From NCBI RefSeq assembly GCF_014295035.1, contig NZ_CP060404.1, positions 1,654,001-1,718,000 on the forward strand: 64,000 bases of DNA, given 5' to 3'. Below the pieces are notes generated by a model. It searched no databases, was not told the DNA's origin, and was given only the letters and a program-made list of their open reading frames with translations. Made by a program: the position numbers and the translations under genes. Shown here piece after piece: positions 1 through 8,814 of this stretch. Positions within the stretch are counted from its first letter, which is position 1. Each line of letters starts with the position of its first letter. Source of the stretch: Streptomyces buecherae (GTDB lineage: Bacteria > Actinomycetota > Actinomycetes > Streptomycetales > Streptomycetaceae).

Positions 1-1
1 G

Positions 2-1534
2 CGGCTCGCCTACGCGCGGGAGGCGCCCGGCTTCCTGCACACCGTGCTGCCCGGGCTCGACCCGGACATCGTGCGCTTCGTCCCGCACCACATGGCGCAC
101 GCCGCCTCCAGCGCCTTCGGCGCCCCGGGCGCGGACTCCTCCTCCGTGCTCGTGCTCGACGGCCGTGGCGAGCGCACCTCGCACCTGGCGGCCCGCCGCG
201 TCGGCGCGCGCCTGGAGCCGCTGCACGGGCAGGAGTTGCCGCACTCGCTGGGCCTGGTCTACGAGGAGCTGACCGAGCACCTGGGGTTCCTGCGCTCGTC
301 GGACGAGTTCAAGGTGATGGCGCTCGCCTCGCACGGCCGCCCGCGCGTGCTCGGCGAGCTGCGCCGGTACGTGCACGCCACCGGGGACGGCGGGTTCCGC
401 GCGGCGGGCGTGCCCTGGCACGAGCTGTGCCCGCCGCGCCGGCCGGACGAGGCGTGGACCCAGGACCACGCCGACGTGGCCGCCAGCGCCCAGGCGTGCC
501 TGGAGGAGACGCTGCTCGACCTCGCGCGCTGGCTGCACGGGCACACCCACGACGAGGTGTTGACGCTGGCCGGCGGCGTGGCCCTGAACTGCGTCGCCAA
601 CTCCCGGATCGCCCGCGAGGGCCCGTTCGGCGCGGTGTGGGTGCAGCCGGCCGCCGGCGACGCGGGCACCGCGCTGGGCGGCGCGCTGCTGCTCAGCGCC
701 GAACGGGGCGCCGCGCCGGACCCGATGCCCGGCGCGGCGCTGGGCCGCGGCTGGTCGGACGCCGAACTGGAGGCCCGGCTCAAGACGGCGGCCGTGCCCT
801 ACGAACGCCCCGACGACGTCGCCGACACGGTCGCCGAGGCGTTGGCCGACAACGCCATCGTGGCCTGGTTCCAGGGGCGTTCCGAGTACGGGCCGCGGGC
901 GCTCGGGCACCGCTCGCTGCTGGCCCACCCCGGGCACGCCGGGAACCTGGAGCGGCTCAACGACGTGAAGGGGCGCGAGCAGTTCAGGCCCGTGGCGCCG
1001 ATGGTGCTCGCCGAGCGGGCGCCCGACCTCTTCGACGGGCCGTTGCCCAGCCCGTACATGCTCTTCGTGCACGACGTGGCGCCGGAGTGGCGCGAGCGGA
1101 TCCCGGCCGTGGTGCACGTGGACGGCACCGCGCGCATCCAGACCGTCGACGCGACCACCGAGCCGCTGGTGGCCCGGATGCTGGCCGCCTTCGAGCGGCG
1201 CACGGGCCTGCCCGTGGTCGTCAACACCAGCCTCAACACGGCCGGCCGGCCCATGGTCGACGACCCGCGCGACGCGTTGGAGTGCTTCGGCTCCGCGCCC
1301 GTCGACCTGCTGGCCATCGGGCCGTTCGTGGTGCGCCGCGCGGACTTCTTCGCCGCGCGCCGCGACGAGGCGGCGGCCTCGGCCGGGCAGAGCTCGTACC
1401 GCCAGGGCTCCTACGAGCCGACCGCGGGCGCCGACGACGCCGCGGCGCTGGCCGACGACGCCGCGCCGCCCGACTGGGCCGCCCACGGGCCCGCCCGCTA
1501 TCCCACCCCCGACCACCAGGGAGGCAGCCGATGA
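2..1534 (+). CDS. Carbamoyltransferase (NodU/CmcH family), 5' end outside window
   Basis: The reading frame is open to the left edge, so the N-terminus is missing. The family transfers a carbamoyl group from carbamoyl phosphate to a sugar or antibiotic hydroxyl. Seen here are the HHMAHAASSAF segment typical of the Kae1-like metal/ATP site, an LAGGVALNC motif, and a C-terminal half with GRSEYGPRALGHRS and VVNTSLN, which are hallmarks of NodU/CmcH proteins. The last ~60 residues are an Ala/Asp-rich tail. The stop overlaps the next start (ATGA), so it is translationally coupled to the glycosyltransferase genes. It probably carbamoylates the sugar or glycan made by this operon; the acceptor is unknown. 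Confidence 0.9.
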   Translation, partial: RLAYAREAPGFLHTVLPGLDPDIVRFVPHHMAHAASSAFGAPGADSSSVLVLDGRGERTSHLAARRVGARLEPLHGQELPHSLGLVYEELTEHLGFLRSSDEFKVMALASHGRPRVLGELRRYVHATGDGGFRAAGVPWHELCPPRRPDEAWTQDHADVAASAQACLEETLLDLARWLHGHTHDEVLTLAGGVALNCVANSRIAREGPFGAVWVQPAAGDAGTALGGALLLSAERGAAPDPMPGAALGRGWSDAELEARLKTAAVPYERPDDVADTVAEALADNAIVAWFQGRSEYGPRALGHRSLLAHPGHAGNLERLNDVKGREQFRPVAPMVLAERAPDLFDGPLPSPYMLFVHDVAPEWRERIPAVVHVDGTARIQTVDATTEPLVARMLAAFERRTGLPVVVNTSLNTAGRPMVDDPRDALECFGSAPVDLLAIGPFVVRRADFFAARRDEAAASAGQSSYRQGSYEPTAGADDAAALADDAAPPDWAAHGPARYPTPDHQGGSR

Positions 1535-2586
1535 GCGGCGCCGACGCGACGCCGCCGTACGCGGTCGTCATCCCGACGCTGGGCCGGCCCAGCCTGACGG
1601 CCTGCCTGCGGGCGCTGGCCGACGCGGGCGAACCCGGGCCGAGCCGGATCGTGCTGGTCGACGACCGGCCGCCGGAGCGGTGCACGGCGCTGCCGGTCGC
1701 GGTGCCCGACGTGCTGCGCGACCGGGTCGAGATCGCGTTCGGCTGCGCGGGCGGGCCCGCCGCGGCGCGCAACATCGGCTGGCGCGCCGCCCGCGAGCCG
1801 TGGGTGGTCTTCCTCGACGACGACGTCATCCCCTCCCCCGGCTGGGCCACCGCGCTCGCCGCCGACCTGGCCGCCGCGACGCCCGACACGGCCGCCGTCA
1901 CCGCCCGGATCGCCGTGCCGCTGCCCGCCGACCGCCGGCCGACGGACTGGGAACGCGGCACCGCGGGCCTGGCCACGGCGCGCTGGATCACCGCCGACAT
2001 GGCCTGCCGCACCGCCGCGCTGAAGGCCGTGGACGGCTTCGACGAGCGGTTCCGGCGCGCCTTCCGCGAGGACGCCGACCTGGCGCTGCGGATGGTCTCG
2101 GCCGGCTGGCAGATCGCGACCGGCCGCCGGACGACCACCCATCCGGTGCGGCCCGCCGACCGCCTGGTGTCGCTGCGCGCGCAGGCCGGCAACGCCGACG
2201 ACGTGCTCATGACGCGGCTGCACGGCCGCTCCTGGTGGCGGCGGGCCGACGCGCCGCGCGGCAGGCGCCCCGCGCACCTGGCGGTGACCGGCGCCGCGCT
2301 GGCCTCGGCGGCCTGCGCGCTGGCCGGCCGCCGTCGGGCCGCCGCCGGGTGGGGCGCGCTGTGGGGCCTTGGCACCGCCGAGTTCGCCTGGGCCCGCATC
2401 GCGCCCGGGCCGCGCACCGGGGACGAGGTCGCCACGATGGCGCTGACCAGCCTGCTGATCCCGCCGCTGGCCAGCTACCACTGGCTGCGCGGCCTCGTGC
2501 GCCACCGCGCGGCGCGCCCGCTGCCGCCCGGACGCCCGCCCACCGTCGAGCGCCAGCCGGCCCGGCCGCGCGCCGAGCGGGTGTAG
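1531..2586 (+). CDS. Family 2 glycosyltransferase with C-terminal membrane segments
   Basis: 351 residues. The N-terminal GT-A fold shows VVIPTLGRPSL, a nucleotide-binding VLVDDRPP and the DxD-like VVFLDDDVIP, followed by FREDADLALRM, typical of GT2 enzymes that use NDP-sugars. The C-terminal ~100 residues contain hydrophobic Ala/Leu-rich stretches that could anchor it to the membrane. The start is the ATG overlapping the carbamoyltransferase stop. The HAD phosphatase gene begins 3 nt after its stop. Donor and acceptor cannot be read from sequence; an NDP-heptose donor is plausible from context. Confidence 0.88.
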   Translation: MSGADATPPYAVVIPTLGRPSLTACLRALADAGEPGPSRIVLVDDRPPERCTALPVAVPDVLRDRVEIAFGCAGGPAAARNIGWRAAREPWVVFLDDDVIPSPGWATALAADLAAATPDTAAVTARIAVPLPADRRPTDWERGTAGLATARWITADMACRTAALKAVDGFDERFRRAFREDADLALRMVSAGWQIATGRRTTTHPVRPADRLVSLRAQAGNADDVLMTRLHGRSWWRRADAPRGRRPAHLAVTGAALASAACALAGRRRAAAGWGALWGLGTAEFAWARIAPGPRTGDEVATMALTSLLIPPLASYHWLRGLVRHRAARPLPPGRPPTVERQPARPRAERV

Positions 2587-2589
2587 CCG

Positions 2590-3276
2590 ATGGGCATCCA
2601 CACCAGCGACTCCCACCGGCCGCTCGTCCCCTCTCCCGCCTCCGACGGCGCCCCCGAGGGTGCCCTCGACGGGCCGTGGGTCACCCCGCGCGGCGGCTTG
2701 CCGCCCACCCGCGTACCGCGCGGCGCGGACGACGGCGGGCTCCCGCAGGCGGTGCTCTTCGACCGGGACGGAACGCTGGTCGTCGACGTGCCGTACAACG
2801 GCGACCCGGAGCGGGTGCGCCCGCTACCGACGGCCGGGGCCGCGGTGGAGGCCGTGCGCGCGCTGGGCATCCCGGTGGGGGTGGTCAGCAACCAGTCGGG
2901 CATCGCGCGGGGGCTGCTGACGCGCGAGCGGGTGAGCGCCGTGCACCGGCGGGTGGAGCGGCTGCTCGGCCCGTTCGACGTGTGGGCGGTGTGCCCGCAC
3001 GGGCCCGACGACGGCTGCGGCTGCCGCAAACCCGCCCCCGGCCTGGTGTTCGCCGCCTGCGAGCGGCTGGGCGCCGACCCCGCCCGCTGCGCGGTCATCG
3101 GCGACATCGGCGCCGACATGGCGGCGGCCCGCGCGGCGGGCGCACGCGGGGTGCTGGTGCCCACCCCGGTCACCCTGCCCGCCGAGACGGCGGCGGCCGA
3201 CGAGCGGGCGAGCGACCTGTTGGCGGCCGTGCGGCTGCTGACCGCCCCGGCGCGACCGGCGGGAGGCGCCGCATGA
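2590..3276 (+). CDS. gmhB: D-glycero-D-manno-heptose 1,7-bisphosphate phosphatase-like HAD hydrolase
   Basis: 228 residues. The HAD motif LFDRDGTLV places nucleophile D58 and acid D60 after an unusual ~50-residue Pro/Gly-rich N-terminal extension. VVSNQSGIARG is motif II, the zinc-binding loop CPHGPDDGCGCRKP is diagnostic of GmhB/histidinol-phosphatase proteins, and VIGDIGADM is motif IV. In the heptose pathway this enzyme removes the C7 phosphate of heptose 1,7-bisphosphate. GmhA- and HldE-like genes in the same operon favour the heptose assignment over histidinol phosphatase. Its stop overlaps the next ATG (ATGA). Confidence 0.88.
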   Translation: MGIHTSDSHRPLVPSPASDGAPEGALDGPWVTPRGGLPPTRVPRGADDGGLPQAVLFDRDGTLVVDVPYNGDPERVRPLPTAGAAVEAVRALGIPVGVVSNQSGIARGLLTRERVSAVHRRVERLLGPFDVWAVCPHGPDDGCGCRKPAPGLVFAACERLGADPARCAVIGDIGADMAAARAAGARGVLVPTPVTLPAETAAADERASDLLAAVRLLTAPARPAGGAA

Positions 3277-4337
3277 GCGATCTGCCCCGCACCCTCGTCG
3301 TCCGCCTGGACAGCGCCGGCGACGTGCTGTTGGCCGGGCCCGCCGTGCGGGCCGCCGCGGCCGGCTCCTCGTACACCGCGCTGCTGTGCGGTCCGCTCGG
3401 CGAGCGGGCCGCGCGCCTGCTTCCCGGCGTGGACGAGGTGCTGGTGCACGAGGCGCCGTGGGTGGGCCTCGACCCCGCGCCGGTGTCCGCGCGGCAGACC
3501 GCCGCACTGGTGGACGCGGTGGCCGCGGGCCGCTTCGACCGGGCGCTGATCCTCGTCTCGTTCCACCAGAGCCCGCTGCCGGCCGCGCTGTTGCTCAAGC
3601 TGGCCGGGGTGGACTGGATCGCGGCGGACAGCGTGGACTACCCCGGCTCGCTGCTCGACCTGCGCCACCAGCGGGCGCCGCACCGGCACGAGGCCGAGGC
3701 CGGGCTCGACCTCGCCCGGGCGGCGGGGTTCGCGCTGCCGCCCGGCGACGACGGCCGGCTGCGCGTGCTGACGCCGCCACCGACGACGGAGCTGACCGGC
3801 ACCGAGCCGTACGTCGTCTTCCACCCCGGCGCCGCCGTGCCCGCCCGCGCGCTCTCCCCCGAGCGGGCGGCCCGGGTCGCCGCCGCGCTGGCCGCCGCCG
3901 GGCACCGCCTGGTGGTCACCGGCGGCCCCGGTGAGCGGGCGCTGACCGCCCGGGTCGCCGGAGATCACGCGCTGGACCTCGGCGGCGCGACGGACCTGCG
4001 CCAACTGGGCGGCGTGCTGGCCGGGGCGGGGGCCGCCGTCGTCGGCAACACCGGGCCCGCGCACCTGGCCGCCGCCGTCGGCACGCCCGTCGGCTGTCTG
4101 TTCGCGCCGGTGGTGCCGGCCCGGCTGTGGCGGCCGTACGGGGTGCCGCACGTGCTGCTGGGGCAGCAGGACGCGCCGTGCGCCGACACCCGGGCACGCC
4201 GCTGCCCGGTGCCCGGCCACCCGTGCCTGAACGGGGTGCCCGACGCCGCCGTGGTCTCCGCCGTCGACGCGCTGGTCAGCGGCGGGGCGCCCGGGGACCG
4301 ACGCGCCACCGAACCCGACCGAGGGGCGACCGTATGA
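3273..4337 (+). CDS. Family 9 (heptosyltransferase-like) glycosyltransferase
   Basis: 354 residues with the GT-B layout of GT9 enzymes. The N-terminal VVRLDSAGDVLLAGPAV is the heptosyltransferase opening motif. The C-terminal half has VFHPGAAVPAR, VVTGGPGE and VVGNTGPAHLAAAVGTP, the nucleotide-sugar binding region. In Gram-negatives such enzymes add ADP-heptose to LPS core; here, in a Gram-positive, the acceptor must be something else. It overlaps its neighbours by 4 nt on both sides. It is one of two GT9 genes in the operon, consistent with at least two heptose additions. Confidence 0.88.
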   Translation: MSDLPRTLVVRLDSAGDVLLAGPAVRAAAAGSSYTALLCGPLGERAARLLPGVDEVLVHEAPWVGLDPAPVSARQTAALVDAVAAGRFDRALILVSFHQSPLPAALLLKLAGVDWIAADSVDYPGSLLDLRHQRAPHRHEAEAGLDLARAAGFALPPGDDGRLRVLTPPPTTELTGTEPYVVFHPGAAVPARALSPERAARVAAALAAAGHRLVVTGGPGERALTARVAGDHALDLGGATDLRQLGGVLAGAGAAVVGNTGPAHLAAAVGTPVGCLFAPVVPARLWRPYGVPHVLLGQQDAPCADTRARRCPVPGHPCLNGVPDAAVVSAVDALVSGGAPGDRRATEPDRGATV

Positions 4338-5302
4338 ACATCCTGCTGTGGCACGTGCACGGCTCGTGGACCACCGCCTTCGTGCAGGGCCCGCACACGT
4401 ACCTGGTCCCCGTGACCGAGGACCGCGGGCCCGACGGGCTGGGGCGGGCGCGCACCTTCCGCTGGCCGGAGTCGGTGCGCGAGCGCACGCCGGCGCAACT
4501 GCGGGACGACCCCGTCGACCTGGTGGTCCTCCAGCGTCCGCACGAGGCGGCGCTGGCCGAGCGGTGGCTCGGCGGGCGCCGGCCCGGCCGCGACGTCCCG
4601 GCCGTCTACCTGGAGCACAACGCGCCGCACGGCACCGTGCCGGACACCCGGCACCCGTGCGCCGACCGGGACGACCTGACGCTGGTGCACGTCACCCACT
4701 TCAACCGGCTGTTCTGGGACAACGGGGCGACGCCGACCACCGTCATCGAGCACGGGATCGTCGACCCCGGCCACCGCTACAGCGGCCACGTCGAACGGGC
4801 CGCCGTCGTCGTCAACGAGCCCGTCCGACGCGGTCGTACCACCGGCACCGACCTGCTCCCCGCCCTGTCCCGGGCCGCCCCGCTGAGCGTGTTCGGGATG
4901 GGCACCGAGGGGCTCGCCGACCACCTCGGGCTGCCCGCCGACCGCTGCCGGGCGGTCGACCTCCCGCAGGAGGCGTTGCACGACGCGATGGCCGCCTGCC
5001 GCCTGTACCTGCACCCGGTGCGCTGGACCTCGCTCGGCCTGTCCCTCCTGGAGGCCATGCACCTGGGCATGCCGGTGGTGGCGCTGGCCACCACCGAGGC
5101 GGTGCGGGCGGTGCCGCCGGGCGCCGGGACGCTGTCCACCCGGCCCGAGGAACTGGCCGAAGCGGCCCGCGGCTACCTCGCCGACCCGGCCGCCGCGGCC
5201 GAGGACGGCGCGCGCGCCCGACAGGCGGCGCTCGCCCGGTACGGACTCAAGCGCTTCCTCTACGACTGGGAGCAACTGATAGCGGAGGTGGTGGCCCGAT
5301 GA
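4334..5302 (+). CDS. GT-B glycosyltransferase (group 1-like)
   Basis: 322 residues. It starts MNILLWHVHGSW, contains VYLEHNAPHG and a C-terminal region TSLGLSLLEAMHLGMPVVAL that matches the E-x7-E-type donor-binding motif of GT4-like enzymes, followed by a final helix. The N-terminal domain is short. ATG overlaps the upstream stop (ATGA) and its own stop overlaps the next ATG. Its specificity is unknown. Confidence 0.85.
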   Translation: MNILLWHVHGSWTTAFVQGPHTYLVPVTEDRGPDGLGRARTFRWPESVRERTPAQLRDDPVDLVVLQRPHEAALAERWLGGRRPGRDVPAVYLEHNAPHGTVPDTRHPCADRDDLTLVHVTHFNRLFWDNGATPTTVIEHGIVDPGHRYSGHVERAAVVVNEPVRRGRTTGTDLLPALSRAAPLSVFGMGTEGLADHLGLPADRCRAVDLPQEALHDAMAACRLYLHPVRWTSLGLSLLEAMHLGMPVVALATTEAVRAVPPGAGTLSTRPEELAEAARGYLADPAAAAEDGARARQAALARYGLKRFLYDWEQLIAEVVAR

Positions 5303-6537
5303 ACGCCGTCGAGCAAGCCCGTGGACTGTCCATCGCACTCGTCTCCGAGCACGCGAGCCCGCTCGCGGTCCTGGGCGGCGTGGACGCGGGCGGGCAGAAC
5401 GTCCACGTCGCCCAGTTGGCCGGGGCGCTCGCCCACCGGGGCCACCGGGTGACCGTCTACACCCGCAAGGACGCGGCCGACCTGCCTAGCCGGGTGCTCC
5501 TGCGGCCCGGCGTGGAGGTACGGCACGTGCCGGCCGGGCCAGACCGGCAGCTCCCGAAGGACGAACTCCTGCCGTACATGGACGAGTTCGGCCGCTTCCT
5601 GGCCCGCGACTGGCAGCGGCGGCCCCCGGACGTGGCGCACTCCCACTTCTGGATGTCGGGCCTCGCCGCCCTGGCCGCCTGTCGCGAGCTGGACCTGCCG
5701 CTGGCCCACACGTACCACGCGCTGGGCACCGTCAAGCGCCGCCACCAGCGCGAGTGCGACACCAGCCCGGCCGAGCGCGTCGCCTGCGAGACGGAGCTGG
5801 GCGAGGGGTGCGACCGGGTCATCGCCACCTGTCGGGACGAGGTCGCCGAACTGGTGGCGATGGGTGTTCCCGCGCACCGGGTGACGGTGGTGCCCTGCGG
5901 CGTCGACCCGGACCGCTTCACCCCGTGGGGCCCGGTCGCCGAACGCGGCGGCCACCGGCACCTGCTGGTCCAGATCGGCCGCCTGGTGCCGCGCAAGGGC
6001 GCCGCCGTCTCCATCGCGGCCCTGGCGCACGTGCCCGACGCCGAGTTGGTCATCGCCGGCGGGCCGCCGCCCGAGCGGGTGGACCAGGAACCGGAGGTGC
6101 GCCGGCTGCGGGCGCTGGCCCGCGCGGCCGGCGTCGCCGACCGGGTGCGCTTCGTCGGGGGCCTGCCGCGCGCGGAGGTGCCGGCGCTGCTGCGGGCGGC
6201 CGACGTGGTGCTGTGCCCGGCCTCGTACGAGCCGTTCGGCATCGTGCCGTTGGAGGCGATGGGGTGCGGCACGCCGGTGGTCGCCAGCGCCGTCGGCGGG
6301 CAACTGGACACCGTGACCGACCCGAGCACCGGCCGCCTGGTGCCACCGGGCGACCCGGTCGCGCTGGGACAGGCCGTCGCCGAGTTGCTGCGCAGCCCGT
6401 CCCTGCGGGCCGCCTGCGGGGCGGCCGGGCGGCGGCGCGTGCTGACCCGGTACGGCTGGGGCCAGGTGGCCTCGGCCACCGAGGCCGTCTACCGACAGAC
6501 CCTGGCCCGCCGGCCGGCCGTGCCCAAGGTCGCCTGA
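5299..6537 (+). CDS. Family 4 glycosyltransferase (sucrose-synthase/MshA-like)
   Basis: 412 residues. GVDAGGQNVHVAQLAGAL is the donor-side glycine motif seen in sucrose-phosphate synthase and MshA-type GT4 enzymes. SHFWMSGLAAL, VVPCGVDPDRF, QIGRLVPRKG and PASYEPFGIVPLEAMGCGTPVV (read in two overlapping parts in the protein) give the full GT4 signature with the E-x7-E pair. A retaining GT-B enzyme acting in the cytoplasm or at the membrane face is expected. It is coupled by ATGA overlap to the upstream gene; a 92-nt gap separates it from the isomerase gene. Confidence 0.9.
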   Translation: MNAVEQARGLSIALVSEHASPLAVLGGVDAGGQNVHVAQLAGALAHRGHRVTVYTRKDAADLPSRVLLRPGVEVRHVPAGPDRQLPKDELLPYMDEFGRFLARDWQRRPPDVAHSHFWMSGLAALAACRELDLPLAHTYHALGTVKRRHQRECDTSPAERVACETELGEGCDRVIATCRDEVAELVAMGVPAHRVTVVPCGVDPDRFTPWGPVAERGGHRHLLVQIGRLVPRKGAAVSIAALAHVPDAELVIAGGPPPERVDQEPEVRRLRALARAAGVADRVRFVGGLPRAEVPALLRAADVVLCPASYEPFGIVPLEAMGCGTPVVASAVGGQLDTVTDPSTGRLVPPGDPVALGQAVAELLRSPSLRAACGAAGRRRVLTRYGWGQVASATEAVYRQTLARRPAVPKVA

Positions 6538-6629
6538 CCGCCCGCCGGATCGCGTGTCCGGCGCCCGAACGAGACCGAAGGGAGGCGCGGGCCCGCCGCG
6601 CGCACCGCGCGCGCTCGCCCGACCCCACC

Positions 6630-7292
6630 ATGAGCGATGTCAGCGACGTCAGCGACGTTCACGAGAGCGCGCACGCCCACTGCCAGTCCCTCCAGGAGGC
6701 GCTGCTCCGCTTCCGCCGCCGCGGCCTGCGCGACGTCGCCGACTGGGGCGGCCAACTCGCCGCGCTGCTGCCCGTCGGCGGCCGGCTGCTGGCGGCCGGC
6801 AACGGCGGCAGCGCCGCCCAGGCCCAGCACCTGACCGCCGAACTGGTGGGCCGCTACCGCCAGGAGCGCCCCGCCTACTCCGCCATCGCGCTGCACGCCG
6901 ACACCTCCAGCGTGACCGCCATCGGCAACGACTACGGCTTCGACCAGGTCTTCGCCCGCCAGGTGGCCGCGCACGGCCGGCCGGGCGACGTGTTGCTGCT
7001 GCTGTCCACGTCGGGGCGCAGCCAGAACCTGTTGACCGCCGCCGAGACCGGCCGGGCCGCCGGGCTGCGGGTGTGGGCGCTGACCGGGCCCACCCCCAAC
7101 CCGCTGGCCCGGGCCGCACACGAGGTGGTGGCCGTCCAGGCGGAGAGCACGGCCACCGTCCAGGAGGCCCACCTGGTGGCGGTGCACCTGCTGTGCGAGA
7201 GCTTCGACGCCGCCCGGGCCCGGCACCGTACGCCCGGCGCGGCGGGCTCCGCCCTGGAGGCGGCCGGGGCCCGCCGGGAGCGCCCGCTGTGA
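6630..7292 (+). CDS. gmhA: Phosphoheptose isomerase-like SIS-domain protein
   Basis: 220 residues. The SIS fold is shown by AAGNGGSAAQAQHLTAELVGRY, split in the protein into the phosphate-binding GNGGSAA and the catalytic-helix HLTAELVGRY, then LLLLSTSGRSQNLLTA and the C-terminal ESTATVQEAHL. These are the hallmark segments of GmhA, which converts sedoheptulose 7-phosphate to D-glycero-D-manno-heptose 7-phosphate. The N-terminus has a SDVSDVSDV repeat encoded by a short 9-nt tandem. It supplies the first committed step for the HldE- and GmhB-like enzymes in this operon. Confidence 0.92.
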   Translation: MSDVSDVSDVHESAHAHCQSLQEALLRFRRRGLRDVADWGGQLAALLPVGGRLLAAGNGGSAAQAQHLTAELVGRYRQERPAYSAIALHADTSSVTAIGNDYGFDQVFARQVAAHGRPGDVLLLLSTSGRSQNLLTAAETGRAAGLRVWALTGPTPNPLARAAHEVVAVQAESTATVQEAHLVAVHLLCESFDAARARHRTPGAAGSALEAAGARRERPL

Positions 7293-7407
7293 CCGCGCCT
7301 GGCGCGGGCCGGCTGGCGGGCGGCCCGCGCGGACATCGCCCCACCGCCGGCCGTGGCGGCCCGGGCCGCCGGTCGGCCGGCTCCCGCACCGTGCGAAGGA
7401 GGTTCCC

Positions 7408-8814
7408 GTGAGCACCCGAGCGCCGCTCGTCGTCGTCGGCGACGCCCTGCTCGACCAGGACATCGACGGCGACGCCCACCGGCTGGCCCCGGACGCCCCG
7501 GCCCCGGTGGTGGACGTCACCGACGACCGCAGCCGCCCCGGCGGCGCCGGCCTGGCCGCCGCGCTGGCCGCCCGCGACGGCCGGGAGGTCACCCTGGTCA
7601 CCGCGCTCGGCCAGGACCCGGCCAGCCAGGCGGTCCGCGAGGCCCTGGCCGGCCGGGTACGCCTGGTCGAACTCCCGCTGCACGGCAGCCTGCCCGTCAA
7701 GACGCGGGTACGGGCGGCCGGCCGGCCGCTGGTGCGCGTGGACCGGGGCGGGGGCCACTGCGGCGAGCCGGGCGACGCGGTGCGCTCGGTGCTGGCCAGC
7801 GGCCAGCCGCTGCTGGTCGCCGACTACGGACGGGGCACCGCGGACGCCGCACGGGCCGAGTTGGCGCGGGCCGCCGCGCGGGCACCGCTGCTGTGGGACC
7901 CGCACCCGCGCGGTGGCGCCCCCGTGCCGGGGACCCGACTGGCCACGCCCAACGCGGCGGAGGCCCGCGCGCTGTGCCCCCGCGACGACACCTCGGTGCG
8001 CGCCGACGCCGCGCGCGGCGCCTGGTTGGCGCACCGCTGGCAGGCGGCGGCCGTGGCCGTCACGCTCGGCGAGCGCGGGGCGCTGCTGGTGGAGGCGGGC
8101 AGCGACCGGCCGATGCTGGTGCCCGCGCCCTACCGCGCCCAGGGCGACCCCTGCGGCGCCGGCGACTGCTTCGCCGCGGCCACCGCCGGCGCGCTGGCCG
8201 ACGGCGCGCTCCCGGAGGAGGCCGTGCAGCGCGGGGTCGCGGAGGCGGCGGCCTTCGTCGCCGCCGGCGGGGCGGGCGCGGGCGACCTGTGGGGGGCCTC
8301 GCCGACGTCCCGTACCGACGCCCGACGGTCCGTGGACGCCTTCGAGCTGGCCGCGTCGGTGCGCGCCGCCGGCGGGACGGTGGTGGCCACCGGCGGCTGC
8401 TTCGACCTGCTGCACGCCGGGCACGTGGGGCTGTTGGAGAGCGCGCGCCGGATAGGGGACTGCCTGATCGTGTGCGTCAACTCCGACGAGTCCATCGCCC
8501 GCCTCAAGGGCCCGGGGCGCCCCCTGACCCCGGTCGCCGACCGGGTGCGGGTGCTGTCCGGCCTGGGCAGCGTGGACGCGGTCGCCGTGTTCGGCGAGAC
8601 CACCCCCGAGCCGTTGCTGCGCAAGCTGCGGCCCGACCTGTGGGTCAAGGGCGGCGACTACTCCGTCGACGCCCTGCCGGAGGCCGCCGCCCTGCGCGAG
8701 TGGGGCGGCCAGGCGCTGGTCCTGCCCTACCTCGACGGCCGCTCCACCACCTCGCTCGCCGACCGCGCGGCCCGCTCGGCGGCCCGCGCCGCCGCCGGGG
8801 AGCCGCGCCGGTGA
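7408..8814 (+). CDS. hldE: Bifunctional heptose 7-phosphate kinase / heptose 1-phosphate adenylyltransferase
   Basis: 468 residues, the normal length for HldE. Residues 1 to ~300 are a PfkB/ribokinase-type kinase with RPGGAGLAAALA and the anion-hole/catalytic motif DPCGAGDCFAAA (D253). Residues ~325 to 455 are a nucleotidyltransferase with HxGH at H336/H339 (LLHAGH) and WVKGGDYS. Together they phosphorylate heptose 7-phosphate at C1 and, after GmhB, attach a nucleotide. The start has a good AAGGAGG site just upstream. Its stop overlaps the GTG of the following GT9 gene. No HldD epimerase gene is seen, so the product is probably the D-glycero form. Confidence 0.94.
   Translation: MSTRAPLVVVGDALLDQDIDGDAHRLAPDAPAPVVDVTDDRSRPGGAGLAAALAARDGREVTLVTALGQDPASQAVREALAGRVRLVELPLHGSLPVKTRVRAAGRPLVRVDRGGGHCGEPGDAVRSVLASGQPLLVADYGRGTADAARAELARAAARAPLLWDPHPRGGAPVPGTRLATPNAAEARALCPRDDTSVRADAARGAWLAHRWQAAAVAVTLGERGALLVEAGSDRPMLVPAPYRAQGDPCGAGDCFAAATAGALADGALPEEAVQRGVAEAAAFVAAGGAGAGDLWGASPTSRTDARRSVDAFELAASVRAAGGTVVATGGCFDLLHAGHVGLLESARRIGDCLIVCVNSDESIARLKGPGRPLTPVADRVRVLSGLGSVDAVAVFGETTPEPLLRKLRPDLWVKGGDYSVDALPEAAALREWGGQALVLPYLDGRSTTSLADRAARSAARAAAGEPRR

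Noticed and set aside
427..4337. Long Arg/Pro-rich frames on both strands overlapping the glycosyltransferase genes
   Set aside because: They arise from high G+C; residue content is Arg/Ala/Pro/Gly without motifs, while the chosen frames show complete family signatures.
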